Assembly (NCBI RefSeq): GCF_020171845.1
Contig: NZ_JAIVAM010000011.1
Location: 124,001-188,000, forward strand
Direction of reading: 5' to 3'
DNA length: 64,000 nucleotides
From: Cytobacillus kochii
Lineage (GTDB): Bacteria > Bacillota > Bacilli > Bacillales > Cytobacillaceae
In this document: positions 58,218 to 64,000 of the stretch, one piece after another
Layout: each line of letters opens with the position of its first letter
How positions within the stretch are numbered: position 1 is the stretch's first letter
Program-made: the position numbers and the translations under genes
Notes under the pieces: generated by a model
Seen by the model: the letters and a program-made list of their open reading frames with translations, nothing else
Database searches by the model: none
Told to the model about the DNA's origin: nothing

Positions 58218-59219
58218 TTACATAATAAAAATAATGATAAATCCTAATAAAACAAGCAGTATCGTACCAAGTAATGCCGCATAAAAAATCTGCAGGCCCA
58301 TTTTCTTAAAAGCGGAGAGTTCTACATTTAACCCTAAGCCCGCCATTGCCATTGCTAATAATAAATATGATCCACTAATAAGCCATTGAACAAGTTCAGT
58401 CGGCAACCACCCCAACGTATTGATGGCACTCATCGCGAGAAAACCGAAAATAAACCAAGGAATCGGTAACTTGTTCTTTGTTGCGCTCTCTTGACTTTCC
58501 CGCTTCTTCATATAATAGCCGATAAGAATAGCCACTGGTACAAGTAAAATGACTCTTGTTAGTTTAACGATAATGGCGATATTCTCTGCCTCCACACCAC
58601 CAACAGAAGAAGCAGCAACAACGTGCGCAATCTCATGCAGGGTGCCTCCAGTTAACATACCATATTGGTAATCGGTTATTGGTAAAATCGGATAAAGAAA
58701 TGTATAAAGTAACGTGAATAGCGTACCAAGCACAGCAATCACACCGACACTGACAGCAGTCACACTTTCCTTCGCTCTGACAACAGATGCAATCGCCACA
58801 ATCGCAGCCGCACCACAAATCGCCGTACCACATGCCGTTAATAAACTTAATGTCTTATCCACACGAAGCATCCTAGCGAAGCTATAAACTGCTAGGAGGG
58901 TGACACATAATAAGAATGCCGCATAAAGAAAAGTACTTACACCTGCATGAGCTAAATCGGATAAATTAAGGCGCAAACCTAACAAGATAATGCCTAGTCT
59001 TAATAATTTTTTACTAGAAAAATCAACACCGACTTTATATGAACGGTTCCAACCAATCGTATGAGACCAAATTATACCTAGCAAAATGGCTAAAACGAGC
59101 TGACCGATAATCGTCAGGTAAGGTAGTTTGGCGAGAAGCCCAGCCATAATTGCAATAATCAATGTCGTTCCTATTCCAAAATAAAAGGAGCCTGTTCTCA
59201 AAGATGACTTTAAATCCAT
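58218..59219 (-). CDS. yeiH: YeiH/YadS-type putative sulfate or organosulfur exporter
   Basis: A 333-residue membrane protein with 9-10 helices of the UPF0324/YeiH family: SHTIGWNRSYKVGVDFSSKKLLRLGIILLGLRLNL, CGTAICGAAAIVAIASVVRA and the loop GGTLHEIAHVVAASSVGGVEAENIAIIVKLTRVILL, compared in pieces. It is divergent from a LysR regulator at 59328 with about 108 bp between them, the same arrangement as yeiH-yeiE in E. coli. In that system the exporter is under the LysR protein and linked to sulfite stress. The transported substrate is not established. Confidence 0.92.
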   Translation of the reverse strand: MDLKSSLRTGSFYFGIGTTLIIAIMAGLLAKLPYLTIIGQLVLAILLGIIWSHTIGWNRSYKVGVDFSSKKLLRLGIILLGLRLNLSDLAHAGVSTFLYAAFLLCVTLLAVYSFARMLRVDKTLSLLTACGTAICGAAAIVAIASVVRAKESVTAVSVGVIAVLGTLFTLLYTFLYPILPITDYQYGMLTGGTLHEIAHVVAASSVGGVEAENIAIIVKLTRVILLVPVAILIGYYMKKRESQESATKNKLPIPWFIFGFLAMSAINTLGWLPTELVQWLISGSYLLLAMAMAGLGLNVELSAFKKMGLQIFYAALLGTILLVLLGFIIIFIM

Positions 59220-59327
59220 TACTGCCTCCCCTTTCTCTATTACAGTATAGTTTTGTCCTTTTTATTTTGGAAATAAATATATATAATAATACTTATTCAT
59301 TTTATTAATAAATGGGGTGGTTTTATA

Positions 59328-60206
59328 ATGCATATGGAGGAACTTGAGACGTTTCTTGTCCTCGCACGCGAGAAAAATTTTACAAAAACAGCTAAACAAA
59401 GGGCGTTATCTCAACCAACCGTTAGTGTCCATATAAAAAACCTGGAAGAAGAATTTGCGACCTCACTCATTCAGCGCACAACAAAAAAAGTCCACTTAAC
59501 AGCAGAAGGGGAACTTTTTTACAATCAAGGCTTAAAAATATGGGATGTGTATCAGCAGCTTAAAGAAACATTATATGAGAAAAAAAAAGTCGCATCAGGG
59601 CTCATACGAATCGGAGCTAGCTTTACAATTGGTGAATACATTTTGCCGAGCGTTATCGCACAATTACAAGCAACACATGAGCAATTATCCTTCCATGTGA
59701 CGATTGGTAATACAGATCAGGTGATTAATAGTGTGAGGCGGTTAGAAGTAGATATCGGTTTAGTGGAAGGGCAAACCTATGCAAGAGAGGTGGTCCAAAC
59801 ACCCTTTGCAGAAGATCGTTTAGTGATTGTCTGTTCACCTGCCTATGAAGGAAATTTTCATTCGATAGATGATTTGCATGATCAGGAATGGATTATCCGT
59901 GAAGAAGGTTCGGGGACAAGGCAATCATTTGACCACCTGATCGAATCTCATCAAATGAGAGTCAAATCCACCTTCATCATCAGCTCTACCCAAGGAATAA
60001 AAAGTAGCGTAAAAAGTGGACTAGGACTCGCCTTACTATCCGAGGCAACCATACAAGAGGAATTAACATACGGTCTATTGAAGATTGTACCGATAGAAGG
60101 CCTTTATGCAAAACGAGCCTTTTCTTATATCCTGACCAAAGGAACAAACCTTAATCGCAATACGCAATTATTAGTCGATACGTTGAAATATGGTACTGAA
60201 GCTTAG
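59328..60206 (+). CDS. LysR-family regulator (CysL/YeiE-like)
   Basis: The 292 residues show the LysR HTH at the N-terminus (MEELETFLVLAREKNFTKTA, then LSQPTVSVHIKNLEEEFATSL) and a periplasmic-binding-like effector domain (GASFTIGEYILPSVIAQLQ, VDIGLVEGQ, IVCSPAYEGNF, EEGSGTRQSFD). These match the CysL/YwfK group, which responds to sulfur metabolites. It is transcribed away from the YeiH exporter gene, probably its main target. The spacer holds AT-rich promoters and a T-N11-A-type site cannot be singled out by eye. The start has GGGGTGG before the ATG. Confidence 0.92.
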   Translation: MHMEELETFLVLAREKNFTKTAKQRALSQPTVSVHIKNLEEEFATSLIQRTTKKVHLTAEGELFYNQGLKIWDVYQQLKETLYEKKKVASGLIRIGASFTIGEYILPSVIAQLQATHEQLSFHVTIGNTDQVINSVRRLEVDIGLVEGQTYAREVVQTPFAEDRLVIVCSPAYEGNFHSIDDLHDQEWIIREEGSGTRQSFDHLIESHQMRVKSTFIISSTQGIKSSVKSGLGLALLSEATIQEELTYGLLKIVPIEGLYAKRAFSYILTKGTNLNRNTQLLVDTLKYGTEA

Positions 60207-60274
60207 TATTTAAACAAACGTTTGATTAAATGGGAGGAATAAACAAGTTACAGGTTCTACTTTTCTCCAGATTG

Positions 60275-61249
60275 TTATTTAAACAACTGGAGAATAGCAC
60301 GAGGAACGGCGAAGATGTAATCTGCAAACGTCAAGGTATTTTCAACTTTGTCAAATCTCTCTTCGAATCGATCCTGATATTTAGTAAGGTTATTTGTGAC
60401 AACCTCTCCTTGAATGGGTTCCAGGCGATTTTTAAAACGAATGCGAATCGATTTTCCCTTCTGCCAATCGCCAGAGTTACTGATTTGAAAATGAATATGC
60501 GCTTCAGAAGAGTTACCTGAGTTCCCACATTTGCCAAGTAATTGTTTTTGGCGAACTTGTTCTCCTTCTTTCACAATAATCGTATCTTTTTTAAAATGAG
60601 CAATCATACTATATTCTTTATGTGCATGCTCAATCACAATATAGTTGCCTGGCGGGTGTTCTTCATCCATCTGCCCAGGTATATTGTCATCGAGGCCATC
60701 GACTACCTGAATGACCGTTCCATCTTGCGGAGCAATGACTTCCGCCCCAAAAGCATAATAACTTTCATTTTTTTCCGGTCTACCATTATATGTAGAGCCA
60801 TCCTTCACCTTTAAAAGGTCATAGGCATATCTTTGATGTTCATAAGCGTAATGATAATTAATGAATTCATTTGTGCCACCCCAAAATACAAACCATTCAT
60901 CCATTACTGGCATAATATATTCATTCTTCGTATAGATCTTATCTGTTTCAGGAAAGACAAAATATGGTTTTAAGTAGAGGCTTGCAATCGTATGCTTTTC
61001 GTCGAATCCAACGACGACCGCTTTTGCTTTTGTATGATCCACCCATACGAATTGATCGACATTTAAGACATTCGTCTGTGAGACTAATTGATAACTTTGT
61101 ACACCTGCATTAAAAGATGAACCCATCTGGACAAAATCGGCCCTTGATACCATCCCTTGAAACACTTTTGAGGTTGCATCATAAATTTCCTTAAAATCTT
61201 CTTTTAACCAATGATCTATAAACCTATCAGGATCTATTGACCCGACCAT
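60275..61249 (-). CDS. M23-family (LytM) metallopeptidase-like protein without signal peptide
   Basis: A 324-residue protein. Residues 1-125 form an N-terminal DUF3887-like module (RFIDHWLKEDFKEIYDA, GMVSRADFVQMGSSFN). Residues 140-260 are an M23 domain: EHQRYAYDL provides the zinc His and Asp, VIAPQDGTVIQVVDGLDD and NYIVIEHAHKEYSMIAHFKK follow, and SEAHIHFQISN has the second zinc His pair. Normally such enzymes are exported to cut peptidoglycan, but no signal peptide or membrane helix precedes the domain here. The start ATG is supported by GGGGGTAGATGGA. A hairpin covers its 3' end. Confidence 0.83.
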   Translation of the reverse strand: MVGSIDPDRFIDHWLKEDFKEIYDATSKVFQGMVSRADFVQMGSSFNAGVQSYQLVSQTNVLNVDQFVWVDHTKAKAVVVGFDEKHTIASLYLKPYFVFPETDKIYTKNEYIMPVMDEWFVFWGGTNEFINYHYAYEHQRYAYDLLKVKDGSTYNGRPEKNESYYAFGAEVIAPQDGTVIQVVDGLDDNIPGQMDEEHPPGNYIVIEHAHKEYSMIAHFKKDTIIVKEGEQVRQKQLLGKCGNSGNSSEAHIHFQISNSGDWQKGKSIRIRFKNRLEPIQGEVVTNNLTKYQDRFEERFDKVENTLTFADYIFAVPRAILQLFK

Positions 61250-61276
61250 TCCATCTACCCCCTAGGTTTCTATTCT

Positions 61277-61507
61277 TTATATAGAAGAGAAAATCAAACG
61301 ATTCTCAAGAAATATTTTGCAGTTAATAGTTAAAAAACCACCAATAGTTACTTTAATTCGACTTGAATCTTCTAACTTTCCTTCCAAATCTCCTCTTATA
61401 GCAAGTCCTAAATTTTCATCCTGTAATTCGCCATTTACATATAGCTTTTCACCATTAATCCAGTGTATATGATTTCCCTGATGGTTCACTTCAAAAACCT
61501 TCTTCAT
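61277..61507 (-). CDS. Small hypothetical protein with a KKVFEV start
   Basis: A 76-residue protein starting at the ATG at 61507 with ribosome site GAGGAGTG; the frame is open further upstream (to 61651) but that part overlaps the TPP-riboswitch promoter and has no site. It is rich in beta strands: KVFEVNHQGNHIHWINGEKLY, GELQDENLGLAIRGDLEG, RIKVTIGGFLTINCKIFL. Such small proteins with NGEKLYVNG appear in Bacillaceae without known role. It lies 28 bp upstream of the M23 gene on the same strand. Confidence 0.65.
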   Translation of the reverse strand: MKKVFEVNHQGNHIHWINGEKLYVNGELQDENLGLAIRGDLEGKLEDSSRIKVTIGGFLTINCKIFLENRLIFSSI

Positions 61508-61593
61508 GTAAATCACTCCTCGTTTATTTTTACGACTAACTCGGGAATAAGTTTCACAAATAATCTGTTTTTCTCTTACCAAAAAAAAGATTC

Positions 61594-61622
61594 TTGAATT
61601 ATGATGAAAGTCATAGTATATT
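61594..61622 (+). promoter_or_regulatory. Sigma-A promoter of the thiT unit
   Basis: TTGAAT (61594-61599) and TATATT (61617-61622) are 17 bp apart, a near-perfect vegetative promoter. The predicted start, near 61629, falls just before the TPP riboswitch. Confidence 0.78.
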
Positions 61623-61643
61623 CTAACCGAGGATAAATTTAAT

Positions 61644-61740
61644 ACTTCCACAAGGGGAGCCTAATATGGCTGAGAGTGAGCGAGTTCGTTCTGACCCTAA
61701 GAACCTGTTAGATAATGCTAGCGTAGGGATCGTGGTTTTG
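61644..61740 (+). promoter_or_regulatory. TPP (THI-element) riboswitch upstream of thiT
   Basis: The THI box elements occur in order: AGGGGAGCC, GGCTGAGAGTGAG (61669-61680), ACCCTAAGAACCTG (61694-61707) and the closing GATAATGCTAGCGTAGGGA (61711-61729). The P1 arms CCAC and GTGG flank them. Thiamine pyrophosphate binding would favour the terminator that follows at 61747. The gene downstream is the thiamine-binding subunit of an ECF transporter, the expected target. Confidence 0.96.
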
Positions 61741-61746
61741 GATATG

Positions 61747-61792
61747 AGCAATACTAGGCATCCATCACCGCCTATGTATTGCTTTTTTTCAT
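61747..61792 (+). terminator. Terminator hairpin of the TPP riboswitch
   Basis: AGCAATAC.AGGC and GCCT.TGTATTGCT pair with small bulges around ATCCATCACC and run into TTTTTTT on the plus strand. It lies directly after the aptamer. Confidence 0.9.
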
Positions 61793-61851
61793 GACAAAAA
61801 AGTAATACAGGTTTACTCGTTCGCTTCTCTTTTCGGAGAAGGAGGAAAAAC

Positions 61852-62430
61852 ATGAAACAAAATAAAACACTTTTTATGGTGGAAATTGCTATATTTGCAG
61901 CCTTGGCATTATTACTTGATTTCTTATCGGGCTTACTGATGGGGAGATTTTGGCCACAAGGTGGATCCATCTCACTTGCTATGGTACCGGTTTTCTTAAT
62001 GGCCTTTCGTTGGGGTATTAAAGGTGGCGTCTTAACGGGCTTATTATTAGGAGGACTACAAATCTTAACAGGAGCTGTTCCTTTTCATTTCGCCTCATGG
62101 ATTATTGACTATTTCGTAGCCTTTGCTGTTGTCGGACTCGCAGGCATCTATATGAAGAAAGTTGTACAAAATTATCAAGACGGCCAATTTGCCAAAGCAA
62201 ACATGTATGTTATTAGTGGCGTTTTCTTAGGAAGTTTCTTACGCTTCTTATGCCATTATTTATCAGGCATAGTCCTATTTGGTGCCTATGCTCCGGCAGA
62301 TCAACCTGTCGCACTTTACTCACTCGTATATAACGGAACATATATGCTACCTACCTTTATCGTATGTGCCTTAGTCGTTGTCATGCTTTACACAACAGCC
62401 AATAAGGTCCTTCTGAAAAAAGCATATTAA
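61852..62430 (+). CDS. thiT: ThiT, thiamine-binding component of an ECF transporter
   Basis: A 192-residue membrane protein with six helices and high-affinity thiamine-binding residues typical of ThiT: FWPQGGSISLAMVPVFLMAFRWG in loop 1 and helix 3, GLLLGGLQILTG, and the C-terminal SYNGTYMLP-like VYNGTYMLPTFIVCAL. It binds thiamine outside the cell and works with the shared ECF energy module encoded elsewhere. The TPP riboswitch precedes it, which confirms the specificity. The ATG follows AGGAGG. Confidence 0.95.
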   Translation: MKQNKTLFMVEIAIFAALALLLDFLSGLLMGRFWPQGGSISLAMVPVFLMAFRWGIKGGVLTGLLLGGLQILTGAVPFHFASWIIDYFVAFAVVGLAGIYMKKVVQNYQDGQFAKANMYVISGVFLGSFLRFLCHYLSGIVLFGAYAPADQPVALYSLVYNGTYMLPTFIVCALVVVMLYTTANKVLLKKAY

Positions 62431-62437
62431 TCAACTA

Positions 62438-62472
62438 AAGGCTCTGGGGGAAACTCAGGGCCTTTTTTTTAA
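62438..62472 (+). terminator. Intrinsic terminator after thiT
   Basis: GGCTCTGGG and CTCAGGGCC pair around GGAAA, followed by TTTTTTTT on the plus strand, right after the thiT stop. Confidence 0.9.
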
Positions 62473-62479
62473 GATATCT

Positions 62480-62745
62480 TTTTGGGAGATTTTCGCACGA
62501 TGATGGAACTGAGGAATCAGGGTGGCATGTACATCGGCGTGATATCCATAAGATAACCATGCAATCGATTCTTCACAATACTTCCAAAATGAAAGCGTCA
62601 AAAGCAGCTAGGCAAACCTCAATCATCTCTTCTATTTTCTGGCCGGCCATGATGATCCGAAGAAGACCATGATTTATACAACGCCGAATCTGCAGGAAGT
62701 TGGCAACCGACTCGATAGTTTATATCACGAAGAAGATTGAGTGTG
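62480..62745 (+). pseudogene. Tyrosine recombinase C-terminal remnant
   Basis: From about 62638 one plus-strand frame reads LAGHDDPKKTMIYTTPNLQ and continues EVGNRLDSLYHEED to a stop at 62738. GHDDPKTTMIYT is the usual C-terminal signature of tyrosine recombinases, with the nucleophile Tyr in MIYT. Upstream, through 62480, the frame is broken and no RHT box or start codon can be recognised. It probably marks an old integration event near thiT. I see no attachment-site repeats in the window that pair with it. Confidence 0.5.
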
Positions 62746-62987
62746 ATAGGAGAAATTTTATTAATATCGAATATAAAGGAAACGCAAACGAAATGAGCTA
62801 ATGATACACATCATTAGCTCATTGGATTATAGTTAGCTCATTTGAATTCCCCTTTATGCCGATATAAGAGTGCCTCTTCATGATTCCTCTCAATCGAAAT
62901 AACAGAAATTTTAATGCTGTAGAAATTGGGCTTTTTAATATTGTAATTTCTTAACGTTGTAAAATCGCATTTTCCTGACGCTATTTT
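62746..62987. other. Intergenic region downstream of the XRE/DUF2975 pair
   Basis: The stretch contains the inverted repeat at 62792-62823, a run of AT-rich DNA and no supported ORF. It probably carries the terminator function for the minus-strand pair. Confidence 0.45.
62792..62823. repeat. Perfect inverted repeat (14-bp arms)
   Basis: AATGAGCTAATGAT and ATCATTAGCTCATT flank ACAC. On the minus strand TTTCGTTTGC follows, so it may end the XRE/DUF2975 transcript, though the T run is weak. AGCTCATT also recurs about 20 bp later. Confidence 0.7.
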
Positions 62988-63227
62988 CTATACTTTATTA
63001 TTCTTGAGTTCTTCGTCGCTTTTGTACTCCAATATGTCGCCTGGCTGACATTTCAAAGCCTTACAAATGGATTCTAAAGTGGATAACCGAATCGCTTTTG
63101 CCTTTCCATTTTTCAAAATAGAAAGATTAGCCATCGTGATTCCAACCCTCTCCGAAAGTTCTGTGACGCTCATTTTCCTTTTCGCCAACATCACATCGAT
63201 ATTAATTATAATCGCCAATTCCTTCAC
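62988..63227 (-). CDS. XRE-family small DNA-binding protein (YozG-like)
   Basis: A 79-residue protein with one helix-turn-helix of the Cro/CI type: MLAKRKMSVTELSERVGITMANLSILKNGKAKAIRLSTL, compared in parts, then the ICKALKCQPGDILEYK closure typical of YozG/HTH_26 proteins. It usually accompanies a DUF2975 membrane protein, as here (gap of one base). The pair is probably an operon whose DNA-binding member represses itself or senses through the membrane partner. The start follows a GAGGTGAAGG-type site that lies in the end of the DUF2975 gene. Confidence 0.9.
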   Translation of the reverse strand: MKELAIIINIDVMLAKRKMSVTELSERVGITMANLSILKNGKAKAIRLSTLESICKALKCQPGDILEYKSDEELKNNKV

Positions 63228-63228
63228 C

Positions 63229-63705
63229 TCAGACCGTTAAATCATTTTCTGATTTTATATTTATCGCTTCTTGTAAAAGCCTTTCCAGAACTGCAGCGAA
63301 TACTGCAATTACCATCGAAGCAAAGATAGGGACCATTCCGATTATTGCACCACCTGGGGCATCGTCTACTTGAGCTAACATAAAAACGAATGGCAAAATT
63401 GCCACATATAAGATACTGAATATGGTTGCACAGAGTTTTATATGCTTCAAAGCTTTTACGGAAATTTGCGAAAAAGCTTGGTTCTTGTCAATATAACTTA
63501 AAAGCTTAAAAGCTTTATAAAGTGCAATGTAAAAGGGAATTGCCGATAAATACATTCCGATTACAATGGGATATAACATATAGGCATAATCTGGATTTGC
63601 CGGATTATTAGGTAACCAAATCAACCCAATTATACCCAAGGAAAAAACGGGAGTACCAATAAAGAAAACGGCTATTTTTAAAAAGAGTGTTGAACCACGT
63701 TTCAT
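63229..63705 (-). CDS. DUF2975 membrane protein
   Basis: A protein of 158 residues from the ATG at 63705 (MKRGSTLFLKIAVFFIG), seven to eight bases after GAGGTG; a GTG at 63714 is less likely. It has four membrane helices, with YMLYPIVIGMYLSAIPFYIALY and FSILYVAILPFVFML, matching DUF2975, which is regularly encoded next to a small XRE regulator. It may sense a membrane signal and hold the regulator. The function is unproven. Confidence 0.86.
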   Translation of the reverse strand: MKRGSTLFLKIAVFFIGTPVFSLGIIGLIWLPNNPANPDYAYMLYPIVIGMYLSAIPFYIALYKAFKLLSYIDKNQAFSQISVKALKHIKLCATIFSILYVAILPFVFMLAQVDDAPGGAIIGMVPIFASMVIAVFAAVLERLLQEAINIKSENDLTV

Positions 63706-64000
63706 AAAAAGCACCTCACTTATTTATTTCTATTTGATTTTAATATAAAATTTATCGTTTAACAATATTTTTTTGTTCCTAATCATTATTAATTTGTTGT
63801 TATAATCTTTGAATTTTAGACAAATATAAAAAAGCATTCCTTATTACAAAGAAATGCTTTAACTTAAAACTATTGGATTTATAAATCGTTCAACAAATTA
63901 GAAGGTATCTCATTTTCGAACATTCAATTATCTTCATTATTATACTTTTGTTCATTTAAAAAAGGAAAAGCCTCAGAAGAAGAAGTTAAAAAAGAGAAGT
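63706..64000. other. Right-edge intergenic region with a weak hairpin
   Basis: AT-rich DNA upstream of the DUF2975 gene, presumably with its promoter. A hairpin AAAGCATT..AATGCTTT with A and T flanks lies at about 63828-63860 and could terminate a gene coming from the right. The last 140 bp show no start codon or ribosome site in any frame that I trust, so I annotate no gene there. Confidence 0.4.

Noticed and set aside
5-60230. CAAACGTTTGATT near position 8 and again near 60213 as a possible attachment-site pair
   Set aside because: One copy lies inside the coding part of the DsbA-like gene, identity is 13 bp only and no integrase gene is paired with it.
60265-60294. Hairpin CTCCAG..CTGGAG at the end of the M23 gene as a terminator
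   Set aside because: It overlaps coding sequence and no T run follows on either strand.
63890-64000. Open frame at the right edge with KKGKASEEEV-like text
   Set aside because: No start codon or ribosome site before a stop at about 63880, so a gene cannot be supported from the visible sequence.

Overview
The window is about 64 kb of low-GC chromosomal DNA from a Bacillaceae-type firmicute. The gene families (GuaD, KtrD, Amj, YkoG/YkoH, ThiT, PlsY-like, LTA synthase), the G-rich Shine-Dalgarno sequences, the T-box and ydaO/THI riboswitches and a CcpA-type cre site all point that way. No species is claimed. Most genes lie on the minus strand. I saw no rRNA, tRNA, CRISPR array or intact insertion sequence.

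Layout. 1-3.4 kb: a partial DsbA-like oxidoreductase, guanine deaminase, membrane proteins and a MerR regulator. 3.4-5.6 kb: the potassium channel gene ktrD behind a c-di-AMP riboswitch, with the cognate ktrC gating gene decayed to a pseudogene between them. 5.8-10.3 kb: a frameshifted 3-hydroxyacyl-CoA dehydrogenase, a minisatellite array (A1), a luciferase-like monooxygenase and a catalase. 10.6-22.1 kb: a complete meta-cleavage aromatic cluster. It holds a two-component flavin monooxygenase, a private FAD-synthetase-like protein, an extradiol dioxygenase, hydrolase, hydratase, aldolase, acylating acetaldehyde dehydrogenase, an MFS carrier, IclR and XylR/PucR-type regulators, and a perfect cre site in front of the first gene. 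22.5-23.3 kb: array A2. 23.4-30.5 kb: envelope genes, namely Amj lipid II flippase, an S66 peptidase, and a translationally coupled operon of a PlsY-like acyltransferase, a GNAT-PLP fusion protein and an LTA-synthase-like enzyme. 30.7-37.3 kb: Rrf2 plus a thioredoxin-reductase-like protein, a YkoGH-like two-component system with two PepSY proteins, and small enzymes.

37.5-39.8 kb: array A3 and a dicarboxylate/amino-acid symporter behind a second c-di-AMP riboswitch. 40-46.6 kb: small enzymes and a large surface-type protein with about 38 HAEG repeats of 14 residues and a Peptidase_G2-like C-terminus. 46.6-54.4 kb: a decayed accessory stretch with gene remnants, an aminoglycoside 6-adenylyltransferase, a second-type methionyl-tRNA synthetase under a Met T-box, array A4, CcdA and a broken nucleotidyltransferase. 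54.4-64 kb: a methyltransferase, HAD phosphatase, YcdB-like protein and lipoprotein, YeiH with a divergent LysR, an M23 peptidase, a TPP riboswitch with ThiT, a tyrosine-recombinase remnant, and an XRE/DUF2975 pair.

The most unusual structural signal is that four tandem arrays of largely unrelated sequence (A1-A4) share the same 51-bp period, three of them without a single indel in the repeats followed. The most interesting functional candidates are the PlsY/GNAT-PLP/LtaS operon, the two c-di-AMP riboswitches (potassium channel and glutamate-type symporter) with loss of KtrC, and the ring-cleavage cluster that carries its own FAD synthetase.
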